From an uncultured Treponema sp. (GTDB lineage: Bacteria; Spirochaetota; Spirochaetia; Treponematales; Treponemataceae): DNA of 61,562 nt. The stretch covers positions 1-61,562 of the forward strand of contig ONHK01000014.1 in the NCBI GenBank assembly GCA_900317625.1, read 5' to 3'. The position numbers and the translations under genes are program-made. Below, piece after piece: positions 16,228-23,862 of the stretch. The stretch's first letter is position 1; the number at the start of each line of letters is the position of its first letter. The notes beneath the pieces were generated by a model. That model was not told the DNA's origin and made no database searches. It was given only the letters and a program-made list of their open reading frames with translations.

Positions 16228-17043
16228 ATGAATTTAATTATATACACAATAATCGTTGCTATTGTAATTGGATTTGCGCTTGGTCTTTTGCTTGGACTTT
16301 TTAAGAAAATCTTTGCAGTTCAGGTTGATCCAAAAGTTCAGGAAGTCCGCGATGCGTTGAGCGGAGCGAATTGCGGTGGCTGCGGTTATGCAGGATGCGA
16401 TGCGTTTGCGGAGGCTGTTGTAAAAGGAGAGGCTGAAGTAACTGGTTGTGTTGCCGGTGGTGCTTCGGTTGCTGCAAAAGTTGCCGGGGTTATGGGAGTT
16501 TCTGCAGGCAGCTCTGAACCGAAAATCGCTTTTTTGGCATGTGCAGGAACGAACGAATGCGCGCAGTCAAAAGGCGAATATGAGGGCGTAAAAACTTGTG
16601 CCGCGGCGCAACTTACAATGAATGGAACAAAAAAATGCGCGTTTGGCTGTATTGGTTTTGGCGACTGCGTAGAAGCGTGTCCGTTTGGTGCAATCTCAAT
16701 GGGCGTGGATGGACTGCCAAAAGTTGATACTGAAAAATGCGTTGGTTGCGGAAAATGCGCAAAAACTTGCCCGAAACATCTTTTCTCTCTTATTGCAAAA
16801 GATACGGCCGGAGCAATTGCCCGCTGTTCAAACCATAGCGACAACAAACCGCAAATTAAAAAAGACTGCTCGGTAGGTTGCTTTAAGTGCGGAATGTGCG
16901 TAAGAAAATGTCCGGTTGGCTGCATAAACATTGCCACAGGAATTCCGCAGATTGACTACAACCAATGCGTAAGTTGCGGCGAATGTGTAAAAGCCTGCCC
17001 TGACCACGTTCTTACATTGATTGGAAAAATGAAACTGGCATAA
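16228..17043 (+). CDS. rnfB: electron transport complex subunit RnfB
   Basis: The ferredoxin-accepting subunit (271 residues). It has an N-terminal membrane helix (~1-25), the Fe-S domain NCGGCGYAGCDAFAEAV with a fourth Cys further on (~50-75), then ferredoxin-like modules with CxxCxxC repeats (CVGCGKCAKTCP, CFKCGMCVRKCP, CVSCGECVKACP). It is last in rnfCDGEAB, the order typical of clostridial-type Rnf operons, and is followed by a strong terminator. Confidence 0.94.
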   Translation: MNLIIYTIIVAIVIGFALGLLLGLFKKIFAVQVDPKVQEVRDALSGANCGGCGYAGCDAFAEAVVKGEAEVTGCVAGGASVAAKVAGVMGVSAGSSEPKIAFLACAGTNECAQSKGEYEGVKTCAAAQLTMNGTKKCAFGCIGFGDCVEACPFGAISMGVDGLPKVDTEKCVGCGKCAKTCPKHLFSLIAKDTAGAIARCSNHSDNKPQIKKDCSVGCFKCGMCVRKCPVGCINIATGIPQIDYNQCVSCGECVKACPDHVLTLIGKMKLA

Positions 17044-17090
17044 AAGGCCGTTTTGTGGTTTACAATTTGAGATTTAGAATCTGATTTTTT

Positions 17091-17120
17091 ACTCCCCTGA
17101 ATATTTCAGGGGAGTTTTTT
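17091..17120 (+). terminator. terminator of the rnf operon
   Basis: A perfect 10-bp stem ACTCCCCTGA / TCAGGGGAGT with a five-base loop runs into six T residues about 50 bp after rnfB. The T-run is on the plus strand only, so it serves rnf and not the convergent XRE gene. Confidence 0.9.
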
Positions 17121-17144
17121 GTTTTTATAGGTTCGTGAAAAAAA

Positions 17145-17450
17145 TTATTCACCCATTGCATCATCAATTATTGAACAGATTTTCTGTTTTAACTCCATGA
17201 GCGTTTGTTTTGACTTTGCATTTTCATCGTTTTTTGTTGGAAGTTCCAGAAATAGCTGATATGGCAAAATATTTAAAACATCAATGATTTTTTGAAGGAC
17301 TTCTGGCGAAGGAAAATTCTTTCCATTTTCAACAGCATTAAGATAATTAGGGCTTATTCCTATTTTTTCCGAAAATTCAACCTGTGAAAAACCTTTGCTG
17401 GCACGATAAAAACGAAGATTTGATATAAAATTTTCTTGCAAATGAGTCAT
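17145..17450 (-). CDS. XRE family transcriptional regulator
   Basis: A 101-residue regulator with an N-terminal Cro/cI-type helix-turn-helix (~8-62): the recognition helix region reads ISPNYLNAVENGKNFPS. The C-terminal 35 residues are charged and probably mediate dimerisation. It is closely similar in its recognition helix to the regulator at 59830. An inverted repeat containing TATAGAT lies 20-60 bp upstream, a likely self-operator. No obvious target gene other than itself or galE is adjacent. Confidence 0.85.
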   Translation of the reverse strand: MTHLQENFISNLRFYRASKGFSQVEFSEKIGISPNYLNAVENGKNFPSPEVLQKIIDVLNILPYQLFLELPTKNDENAKSKQTLMELKQKICSIIDDAMGE

Positions 17451-17469
17451 ATTAAAGAAAAATACAAAT

Positions 17470-17510
17470 TTTTTTATAGATTCCGAAATAAATTTGAAAT
17501 CTATAAAAAA
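17470..17510. promoter_or_regulatory. inverted-repeat operator upstream of the XRE gene
   Basis: TTTTTTATAGATT (17470-17482) and AATCTATAAAAAA (17498-17510) form a perfect 13-bp inverted repeat with a 15-bp spacer. The half-site ATCTATA recurs upstream of the second XRE gene near 60240-60340, which supports a regulator binding site rather than a terminator. Confidence 0.55.
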
Positions 17511-17537
17511 CGAAATTCTAGAACAATTCTTCCCTTC

Positions 17538-18512
17538 TTATTTCTTTTCCGCTTTTAAATATGCTTTCCAGGTTGTTTCTACGAGTGTGTCTACGTCGCT
17601 GTATTTTGGTTCCCAGCCTAGGAGTTCTTTTGCTTTTTTGCTTGTTGCGTAAAGATTTGCCGGGTCTCCTGGGCGGCGTGGGGCTTCTTCGGCTGGAATT
17701 GGCTTGCCAGAGATTTTTCGTGCCGCTTCAATGATTTCTTTTACAGTTGTTCCTTTTTCTGTTCCAAGGTTCAGTTTTAGACTCTTGTTGTTTTTTGCAA
17801 TGTAATCCAATGCCATAACGTGCGCGCGTGCAAGGTCTGTTACGTGAACATAGTCGCGGATGCAAGTTCCATCTCGTGTGTCATAGTCTGTTCCAAAAAT
17901 TTTAAGGGAACGTTTTCCAAGGGCGGCTTCCATTACGCGTGGAAGAAGATTTTCCGGGTTTTGTTCAAGTCCGCATACAATTCCTTCCGGGTCGTAACCG
18001 GCTGCATTAAAATATCTTAACGCGGCAAATTTCATTCCTTTAAGCTGGTCGTACCAGTCCATAAATTCTTCAATCTTAAGTTTTGTAAAACCGTAGTAGT
18101 TCATTGGTTTTTGCGGATGATTTTCGTCCATCGGAAGGTATTGTGGTTCACCGAAAGTTGCCGCGCTGGAACTGAAAATCATTCTGAGGCAATTGTGTTT
18201 TACTGCGGCATTCATTATGTTCAATGTTCCGTTGATATTGTTCACTGAGTATTTTTCCGGCTTTATCATTGATTCGCCGGCTGCCTTGAATGCGGCAAGA
18301 TGAATAAATGCATCAAAACCTTTTGAAAATGCGTTGTCCAAATCTTCTGGAAGAAGAATATTTCCGTAGATAAATTCGTTTTCTGGAAAAAGATTCTGTC
18401 TAAGTCCGCTTGAAAGGTTGTCAAAAACGGTAACTTTGTGTCCGTTTTTCATAAGTTCCTTTACAACATGACTTCCAATATAGCCTGCGCCACCAATAAC
18501 TAAAACTTTCAT
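17538..18512 (-). CDS. galE: UDP-glucose 4-epimerase
   Basis: Interconverts UDP-glucose and UDP-galactose in the cytoplasm, feeding galactose use and surface polysaccharide. The 324-residue protein has the NAD-binding GGAGYIGSH (7-15), SSSAATFGEPQ with the catalytic Ser region (~112-122), the YYGFTK catalytic Tyr-Lys pair (~138-143), RYFNAAG (~166) and RDGTCIRDYVHVTDLA (~213-228). Start is behind AGGAGATTTT. It lies 13 bp downstream of the ABC-F gene, so the two are likely co-transcribed. Confidence 0.93.
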   Translation of the reverse strand: MKVLVIGGAGYIGSHVVKELMKNGHKVTVFDNLSSGLRQNLFPENEFIYGNILLPEDLDNAFSKGFDAFIHLAAFKAAGESMIKPEKYSVNNINGTLNIMNAAVKHNCLRMIFSSSAATFGEPQYLPMDENHPQKPMNYYGFTKLKIEEFMDWYDQLKGMKFAALRYFNAAGYDPEGIVCGLEQNPENLLPRVMEAALGKRSLKIFGTDYDTRDGTCIRDYVHVTDLARAHVMALDYIAKNNKSLKLNLGTEKGTTVKEIIEAARKISGKPIPAEEAPRRPGDPANLYATSKKAKELLGWEPKYSDVDTLVETTWKAYLKAEKK

Positions 18513-18525
18513 AAAATCTCCTGTT

Positions 18526-20496
18526 CTATCCTAATTTGTCCATTGCGGTTTCCCACGCTTGGGTTAAAGTTTCTATCTTTTTGTTTGTTTCGTCAATCTT
18601 TGTTTGAACTTCTTTTGCTTTTGCTCCGTTTGAATATACTTCCGGCAATGCCATTTTTGCTTCCAGTGCGGATTTTTCTTCTTCGGCTTTGGAAATTTCT
18701 GCTTCAAGTCGGGCAACTTCTTTTTCATTTTTGCGGCGTTCCGCATCGATTTTTTTCTGTTCTTCCCAGCTGAGTTTTCCTGCTGATTTTGTTTCTTCTG
18801 ATTTTATCTCGTTGTTTTTTGAAGAATTTACGCTGCTTGTGGCAATTCCAGTTCCTCTTTCAAACTGTCCTACGATTCCAGCTTCTTCCGCCTCAATCCG
18901 TTCCATGTAATATTTGTAGTTTCCCGGAAATTCGCGGTGGCTTCCTGGTTTTAGTTCAAGAACTTTTGTCGCAAGACCTTCAATAAATCCGCGGTCATGG
19001 CTTACAAAAATCACTGTTCCGCCAAAATCTTTCAGCGCATTCATCAGCACATCCTTTGAATGCATATCAAGATGGTTTGTAGGTTCATCAAGTATAAGAA
19101 GATTGTTCGCCCGCAGCAAAAGCTGAAGCAGCGCAATCCGGCTTTTTTCACCGCCGGAAAGAACATTCAGCGACTTAAAAACATCGTCGCCACGGAAAAG
19201 AAAACTTCCAAGCATATCGCGGACTTTTGGAACAAGTTCTGTTGGCGCCTGGCTTTCCACGTATTCAAGGATTGTTTCGCTTCCTTTTATTGTCTCCGCA
19301 TTGTCCTGGCTGAAATAACCGATTTTTACGCCTGAACCCAAAATCACTTTGCCGCCAGAAATCGGGTCAACGCCAGCAAGCATTCTTAGCAAGGTTGATT
19401 TTCCCGCGCCGTTTCTTCCGGCAACAACAAGCATTTCGCCGTTTTCCACAGTCAAATCAAGGTTTTCTATTACATTTGTCTTTCCGTCGTAGGATTTTGA
19501 AAGTCCTTTTGTACGCAAAACAAGATGACCTGCGTGCGGAGCTTCCGGAAATTTAAAGTGGATTTTTTTCAGGCTTTCTGGAATTTCTATTTTTTGCGCA
19601 AGGATTTTGTCCAACTGTTTCTGCCGTTCTTGTGCCTGAGCCGCTTTTGTTGCCTGAACGCCGAATCTGCGGATAAAATCTTCCAGCTTTGCAATTTCAT
19701 CCTGCTGCTTCTCATATTCTGCAATTAAAGTTTTAAGCTCAACTTCGCGCACCTGCTCGTAATGAGAAAAATTTCCCTTGTAGCGTTTAAGGTCGCCGCC
19801 AAAAAGCTCGTAGACTTCGTTTACAGTAACATCCAGAAAATAGCGGTCGTGGCTTACCAAAAGAAACGCGCCTTTGTAGTTTGAAAGAAATTTTTCTAGC
19901 CAGGTTCTCGCTTCAATATCAAGATAGTTTGTCGGTTCATCCAAAAGAAGAATGTCCGGGTTCTGCATAAGCGCCTTTGCAAGGGCGATTCTCATCTGCC
20001 AACCGCCGGAAAATTCTTCAGTCTGTTTCTGCAAATCTTCGTGCGAGAAACCAAGTCCCATCAGAACGCTTTCCGCAGTTGCTTCGCGTCTGTGCCAGCC
20101 GGATTCCTCCAGCTTTGCAATAAGTTCAGCCTGCTGCAAAAGCAGATTGTCTGTGTTTCTAGTTCCTTTTTCAAGCTGCTCGCCAATCTGGTCAATTTGT
20201 TTCTGAAGCTCGTAGCCAAACTGAAAAGCCCGGTCAGCCTCTTCTTTTAAGGAACATCCATGGTGGGTCAGGCCACTCTGAGGAAGATATGCGATTCTTG
20301 TTTCTTTCTGGCAGATTCTGCTTCCGCTGTCAGGTTTTATCAGCCCGGCCATTACTTTTATCAGCGTTGATTTTCCGGCGCCGTTTGCTCCAGTTAAAGC
20401 CGCTTTTGTGCCGGTCATAAGATTTACGCTTACATTTTTTAAAATATCCCTGTCGCCAAATGCCAGGGAAACTTGTGAAAATTGTACAAATGCCAT
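18526..20496 (-). CDS. ABC-F family ATPase
   Basis: A 656-residue soluble protein with two ABC ATPase domains in tandem and no membrane segments, as in ribosome-associated ABC-F factors (Uup/EttA group). Walker A GANGAGKST (~36) and GRNGAGKST (~365), signatures FSGGW (~164) and LSGGEKS (~453), Walker B LLLDEPTNYLD and LLILDEPTNHLD are all intact. The inter-domain linker (~250-300) is helical and charged. The C-terminus (~560-656) is a long coiled coil, as in Uup. Likely role: resolving stalled ribosomes; resistance function cannot be inferred. Confidence 0.9.
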   Translation of the reverse strand: MAFVQFSQVSLAFGDRDILKNVSVNLMTGTKAALTGANGAGKSTLIKVMAGLIKPDSGSRICQKETRIAYLPQSGLTHHGCSLKEEADRAFQFGYELQKQIDQIGEQLEKGTRNTDNLLLQQAELIAKLEESGWHRREATAESVLMGLGFSHEDLQKQTEEFSGGWQMRIALAKALMQNPDILLLDEPTNYLDIEARTWLEKFLSNYKGAFLLVSHDRYFLDVTVNEVYELFGGDLKRYKGNFSHYEQVREVELKTLIAEYEKQQDEIAKLEDFIRRFGVQATKAAQAQERQKQLDKILAQKIEIPESLKKIHFKFPEAPHAGHLVLRTKGLSKSYDGKTNVIENLDLTVENGEMLVVAGRNGAGKSTLLRMLAGVDPISGGKVILGSGVKIGYFSQDNAETIKGSETILEYVESQAPTELVPKVRDMLGSFLFRGDDVFKSLNVLSGGEKSRIALLQLLLRANNLLILDEPTNHLDMHSKDVLMNALKDFGGTVIFVSHDRGFIEGLATKVLELKPGSHREFPGNYKYYMERIEAEEAGIVGQFERGTGIATSSVNSSKNNEIKSEETKSAGKLSWEEQKKIDAERRKNEKEVARLEAEISKAEEEKSALEAKMALPEVYSNGAKAKEVQTKIDETNKKIETLTQAWETAMDKLG

Positions 20497-20500
20497 GAGA

Positions 20501-21817
20501 TTATTCCGCTTGCTTAAAGAATATGATTAAAGGCGAGATTCCGCGTTCCCTGAATACATTGCCGTCCAGAACAGCGCCAGTCGCGTCCTCAAGCCGTAGG
20601 CCATTCTCTTCCATCTTGTAGAAGAAATTGACTTCCTTGTTCATTCCTTCAAATTTGAATGTAAGAACGCCGTCGTAAGCCTGAGCCAATGAGCGGATAA
20701 GGAAATATTTTATCTGCACAGTTCCAGTATTTTTTGCCGAAGAAGAAATTACACCCGGCACAAGAAGATTTTTGTTGTTCCAGTTGAAAGAATGATCTTC
20801 ACTCAAAGTAAGCTGACCGTAGCTAGATGAACGGAAATTCGGCCCGAACATATAAATCTGCTCGTATTCGCTTTCGCGGCGCTGCATTTCATCCTGAACA
20901 AGCTGGTTTATGTCCGCATCAATTGTAACAAGGTTGAAATCTTCTGGTTTTCCGCTTTCGCCAGTGTAACGGACAACAATATAAGAAGATTTTTTTATGC
21001 TCACAATGATTGGAATGTCGTTAAGCTTGTAAGATTTTGCGTTCACAATCGTGCTGTCTTCTGTTGCGCCTGTGTAGTCCCATTCTTTTTTTATGTCAGG
21101 CATTGTGAATGAAAGTTTATTTGTTTCTTCATCCAGATGAAGATTGTAGTTCAGGTTGATTCTTGCCGGATCAATTCGTCCGGAATCAATCATATTCTTG
21201 TATGAGTCAGGATACCAAGTGCCCTTTAGCATTTCCGTAAGCTCGGCGTCAATATGATTTTCTTCCTCAACAATTTCGCCGCTGATTTGGTTTCCATTGA
21301 TGTCTGTTTCAAAAGGCCGAAGATTATAGCTGAAGCACCAGCCGACAGTTCCATCAGAAGTAAGAACACGGAGCCAGTCGCCTTCCAGCGGTTTTTTGCC
21401 GGCATAAACAGCCTGACCTTTTCCTTTGTAAAGAATTTTTATTGTTTCCGCTTTTTTAAGACGATAAACCTGCTTTGCGGTGTTCACCGGTTCAGCGCGC
21501 ATAGGAAGCCCGTCCAAAGCGACAGAAGCATAAGTGTGCTTGTATTCCTCGAACTTTCGTGCTGTTTTCTTAGCCTTGAATTTCATCTCCGGGTCTGTTA
21601 TCTGCCACAAAGGAATTTCAATTTTTCCCTGCGAAGTTCCAATTACATAAACCTGCGAAATATTTGAGCGAATATAAACGGGAACCAAATCTCCGTCCTG
21701 CAACTGGTGCTCCGGAAGATTCCACAAAAGAACACCGTATCCCTTAACACGGTTTCCGCAAGAAATAAAACAGCCCAAACAAAGAGCCAACAAAGAAATC
21801 AAACTGAATTTACGCAT
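20501..21817 (-). CDS. SH3-domain lipoprotein
   Basis: A 438-residue exported lipoprotein. A signal peptide (1-19) ends in FIS-C20, an acceptable spirochaete lipobox, so Cys20 should be lipidated. Residues ~95-165 resemble a bacterial SH3 domain (ALDGLPMRAEP...DWLRVLTSDGTVGWCFSYNL), which in other proteins binds cell-wall peptides. The remainder is beta-rich without recognised motifs. It lies 4 bp upstream of the ABC-F gene, so lipoprotein, ABC-F and galE probably form one transcript. Confidence 0.8.
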   Translation of the reverse strand: MRKFSLISLLALCLGCFISCGNRVKGYGVLLWNLPEHQLQDGDLVPVYIRSNISQVYVIGTSQGKIEIPLWQITDPEMKFKAKKTARKFEEYKHTYASVALDGLPMRAEPVNTAKQVYRLKKAETIKILYKGKGQAVYAGKKPLEGDWLRVLTSDGTVGWCFSYNLRPFETDINGNQISGEIVEEENHIDAELTEMLKGTWYPDSYKNMIDSGRIDPARINLNYNLHLDEETNKLSFTMPDIKKEWDYTGATEDSTIVNAKSYKLNDIPIIVSIKKSSYIVVRYTGESGKPEDFNLVTIDADINQLVQDEMQRRESEYEQIYMFGPNFRSSSYGQLTLSEDHSFNWNNKNLLVPGVISSSAKNTGTVQIKYFLIRSLAQAYDGVLTFKFEGMNKEVNFFYKMEENGLRLEDATGAVLDGNVFRERGISPLIIFFKQAE

Positions 21818-21871
21818 ACCACAACTTTAACAGAAACACGAAAGAATGAAAACAAGGGGGAAAATCCCATT

Positions 21872-21900
21872 AAAAAAAAGACCGGACTTTCTGCCCGGTC
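21872..21900 (-). terminator. terminator of the DUF6261-like gene
   Basis: On the minus strand GACCGG and CCGGTC form a stem with a nine-base loop and run into eight T residues. It lies 30 bp after the DUF6261-like stop and before the lipoprotein gene, separating the two transcripts. Confidence 0.85.
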
Positions 21901-21930
21901 ATATTCAATATTTTTATATTAAGCTAGAAC

Positions 21931-22641
21931 TTATTTTGCGGCTTTTTTTGTTCTTACGCTTATGGTTGCGTTTGCCTTTTCTATCTCTGATTCGCACTTT
22001 GAGGCAAAGTCTTTGTAGGCAGGCAGAGCGTATATTGCAGAAAGATACGGAACAAGCTGGTCGTTCAATGTGGCAATAAGATTTTTCTTGATGGAACTTG
22101 CACATTCGCCCTTGTTAACGCTTGCGTTTGTGTAGGCATCGTTTGAGCTGTTAAAGCTGTCCTGTGCAGTTCTTAAACTTGCAATCAGGTCGGAGATTCC
22201 TTCCAAAGATTCAATGTCGGACTTTAAGTTTTCTGCGGCAAAATCTTCCAGCATACTTTCAATTAAAGAAGACTCTTCAGCGTAGCTTTTTGTTATTATT
22301 TGTTTTCCATATTTATTGAAAACTGAAAGAAGTTTTTCTGCGGCGGCTTTTCTTGAAGGAACAGGAATTGCCGCATAACCGTTCAGCGCGTCAGAAAGAT
22401 TGCGGATAACCGAATCGCGCGCAATATCCGCCTCGTCAAGATTGCTTGTTGTCTTGTCAGATTTGATTGCAGTTGTGATGTCGGCAGAAAGTTTTTCAAC
22501 TTGCGCCATAATACCCAAAAGATTCGCATCCTTGGAAATCATGCCAGCTTCATCAGAAGCCGCATCTTTGTACAGCCGCACAAGAACATCAGAAAGAGAG
22601 TCGAGTTCAGAAACCCGGATTTTTGAAATAATTTTATTCAT
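21931..22641 (-). CDS. DUF6261-like helical protein
   Basis: A 236-residue, cytoplasmic, almost entirely helical protein of unknown function. It begins MNKIISKIRVSELDSLSDVL and shows the alternating 'E/K-rich helix, short break' layout of the DUF6261 family known mainly from Bacteroidota and treponemes; this assignment is from recollection of the family, not a search. The start is set by a strong GGAGGTC nine bases upstream; an in-frame extension reaches through the 41-bp repeat array but has no binding site. The array lies 150-400 bp upstream. Confidence 0.7.
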   Translation of the reverse strand: MNKIISKIRVSELDSLSDVLVRLYKDAASDEAGMISKDANLLGIMAQVEKLSADITTAIKSDKTTSNLDEADIARDSVIRNLSDALNGYAAIPVPSRKAAAEKLLSVFNKYGKQIITKSYAEESSLIESMLEDFAAENLKSDIESLEGISDLIASLRTAQDSFNSSNDAYTNASVNKGECASSIKKNLIATLNDQLVPYLSAIYALPAYKDFASKCESEIEKANATISVRTKKAAK

Positions 22642-22792
22642 TTTGACCTCCACGAAAAAATGAATGGCTAGAATTTGATTGGTCATTCTGTCGTAAAAGT
22701 CAAAATGTACAATCCCAAACGGTTTGTTTCCTCCATCTAAAATTAGAAAAGTTAAACTCCGTGTTTCAAAGATAAGAATATAACTTGATAAA
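22642..22792. other. leader region between DUF6261-like gene and 41-bp array
   Basis: I see no gene here. It should contain the promoter of the DUF6261-like gene, but no convincing -35/-10 pair stands out. Confidence 0.3.
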
Positions 22793-23064
22793 GGCAATAT
22801 AAAAATTCCGAAAGCGGAAAAAATGTTTTGCCAGCGTTCGGAATCATTCCGAAGACAGAAAAAGTGTTTTGTCGGCATTCGGAATAATTCCGTTTGTAAA
22901 AAATGCCTTAAGTCAACATTCGGAATGGTTCCGATTGTAAAAAAAGCTTTTGGTGAACGTTCGGAACTGTTCCGTTTAAAGAAATTGCCTTTGTTCCGCA
23001 AACGGAATAGTTCCGCGCCAAGAAATAATATTTCTTCAGCTTTCGGAATTTTGAACTTCGGCAA
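22793..23064. repeat. tandem array with exact 41-bp period and CGGAA-N3-TTCCG cores
   Basis: Five consecutive units start at 22834, 22875, 22916, 22957 and 22998, each exactly 41 bp, with a decayed unit at each end. Each full unit has the perfect palindrome CGGAA-N3-TTCCG at the same phase, while the three central bases differ every time (TCA, TAA, TGG, CTG, TAG). Between cores is an A-rich tract and then a T-rich half. Frame-shifted weak ORFs on both strands are by-products, since 41 is not a multiple of three. It sits between the divergent DUF6261-like gene and the PIN toxin pair. Confidence 0.85.
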
Positions 23065-23117
23065 ACAAGCCGGATTTGTGTTATAATTTTTTTGTCAGAA
23101 GATAAAAAGGGAAGAAG

Positions 23118-23174
23118 ATGGCTACGGAAGAATATAAATTATATCTTTGCTACCATAAGTGTGTTATATTATAA
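23118..23174 (+). CDS. possible 18-residue small peptide
   Basis: A short frame (MATEEYKLYLCYHK...) with a good GGGAAGAAG site six bases before its ATG ends just before the antitoxin gene. It might be a leader peptide or chance. No homologue is recognised. Confidence 0.2.
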   Translation: MATEEYKLYLCYHKCVIL

Positions 23175-23197
23175 AAAACAAAGACGGAGGAAAAACT

Positions 23198-23440
23198 ATG
23201 AGTTATGAAACTGTTCTGGAAAAAGTAAAGACTGTGCCAGAATCTTGTCTTGATGAGATTTCGGGATTCATTGATTATGTTGTTTATCGTTACAATGAAA
23301 AATACAGTAATCAGTCAAAACTAAAAGAATTCAATCTGCTTTGTGAAGAAAGTCAGTCCTGGGCGAAAGAAAATAATATAACCGAAAACGATATTAAGGA
23401 TTCAATAAAAAGCGTCCGTGCGGAGAAAAATTCGAAATGA
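23198..23440 (+). CDS. antitoxin of a PIN-domain toxin pair (DUF2281-like)
   Basis: An 80-residue protein beginning MSYETVLEKVKTVPESCLDE, the usual start of short DUF2281/VapB-like antitoxins ('ETVLExVKxxPExxLxExxxFIDYV'). The rest is a charged helix that would wrap the toxin. The start is the ATG behind GGAGGAAAA. Its stop overlaps the toxin's ATG by four bases, the normal coupling of toxin-antitoxin operons. Confidence 0.75.
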   Translation: MSYETVLEKVKTVPESCLDEISGFIDYVVYRYNEKYSNQSKLKEFNLLCEESQSWAKENNITENDIKDSIKSVRAEKNSK

Positions 23441-23844
23441 AAATTGTAATCGACACAAATGTTGTCATTTCAGGAATTTTCTTTGGTGGCGAACCGAATA
23501 GACTTCTTCAATATGCAATAAAAAACGAGCTGGAAGTTTTTGTGTCAAAAGAAATTGTTGATGAATATTTAGAAGTTGTTGCTAGAATTGCAGAAAAATA
23601 TCCTAATCGTCCAAAGAAGTTTCCGTTGGATATATTTGTTTCATCTTGCAGAAGTGTTGAGCCTAAAAAAATAATTTCAGTCTGCCGTGATAAAGATGAC
23701 AATAAGTTTATTGAATGTGCTTATGAAGCAAAATGCTTGTATATCGTAAGTGGTGATAATGATTTGCTTTCGCTTGAAAGTTATACAGACATAAAGATTG
23801 TGACTGTTGCGGATTTCCTGCATAAATTAGAAGATTTGATATAA
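23437..23844 (+). CDS. PIN-domain toxin (COG1569 type)
   Basis: A 135-residue PIN ribonuclease. The acidic metal-binding residues are in place: D6 in VIDTNVV, the Glu in EIVDEYLEV (~42), D86/D87 in CRDKDDNKFIECA and the last Asp in SGDNDLL (~104-107). Such proteins cleave RNA when released from their antitoxin. All catalytic positions are intact, so the toxin should be functional. It is convergent with uvrC. Confidence 0.85.
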   Translation: MKIVIDTNVVISGIFFGGEPNRLLQYAIKNELEVFVSKEIVDEYLEVVARIAEKYPNRPKKFPLDIFVSSCRSVEPKKIISVCRDKDDNKFIECAYEAKCLYIVSGDNDLLSLESYTDIKIVTVADFLHKLEDLI

Positions 23845-23862
23845 AAATATTTTCAATCATTT

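Noticed and set aside
22793..23064. CRISPR array
   Set aside because: Repeats are not identical, the palindromic core is 13 bp and changes in the middle, and there are no unique spacers of constant length or cas genes.
22642..23064. long N-terminal extension of the DUF6261-like protein
   Set aside because: It runs through the 41-bp repeats and lacks a binding site, while a strong GGAGG sets the start at 22641.
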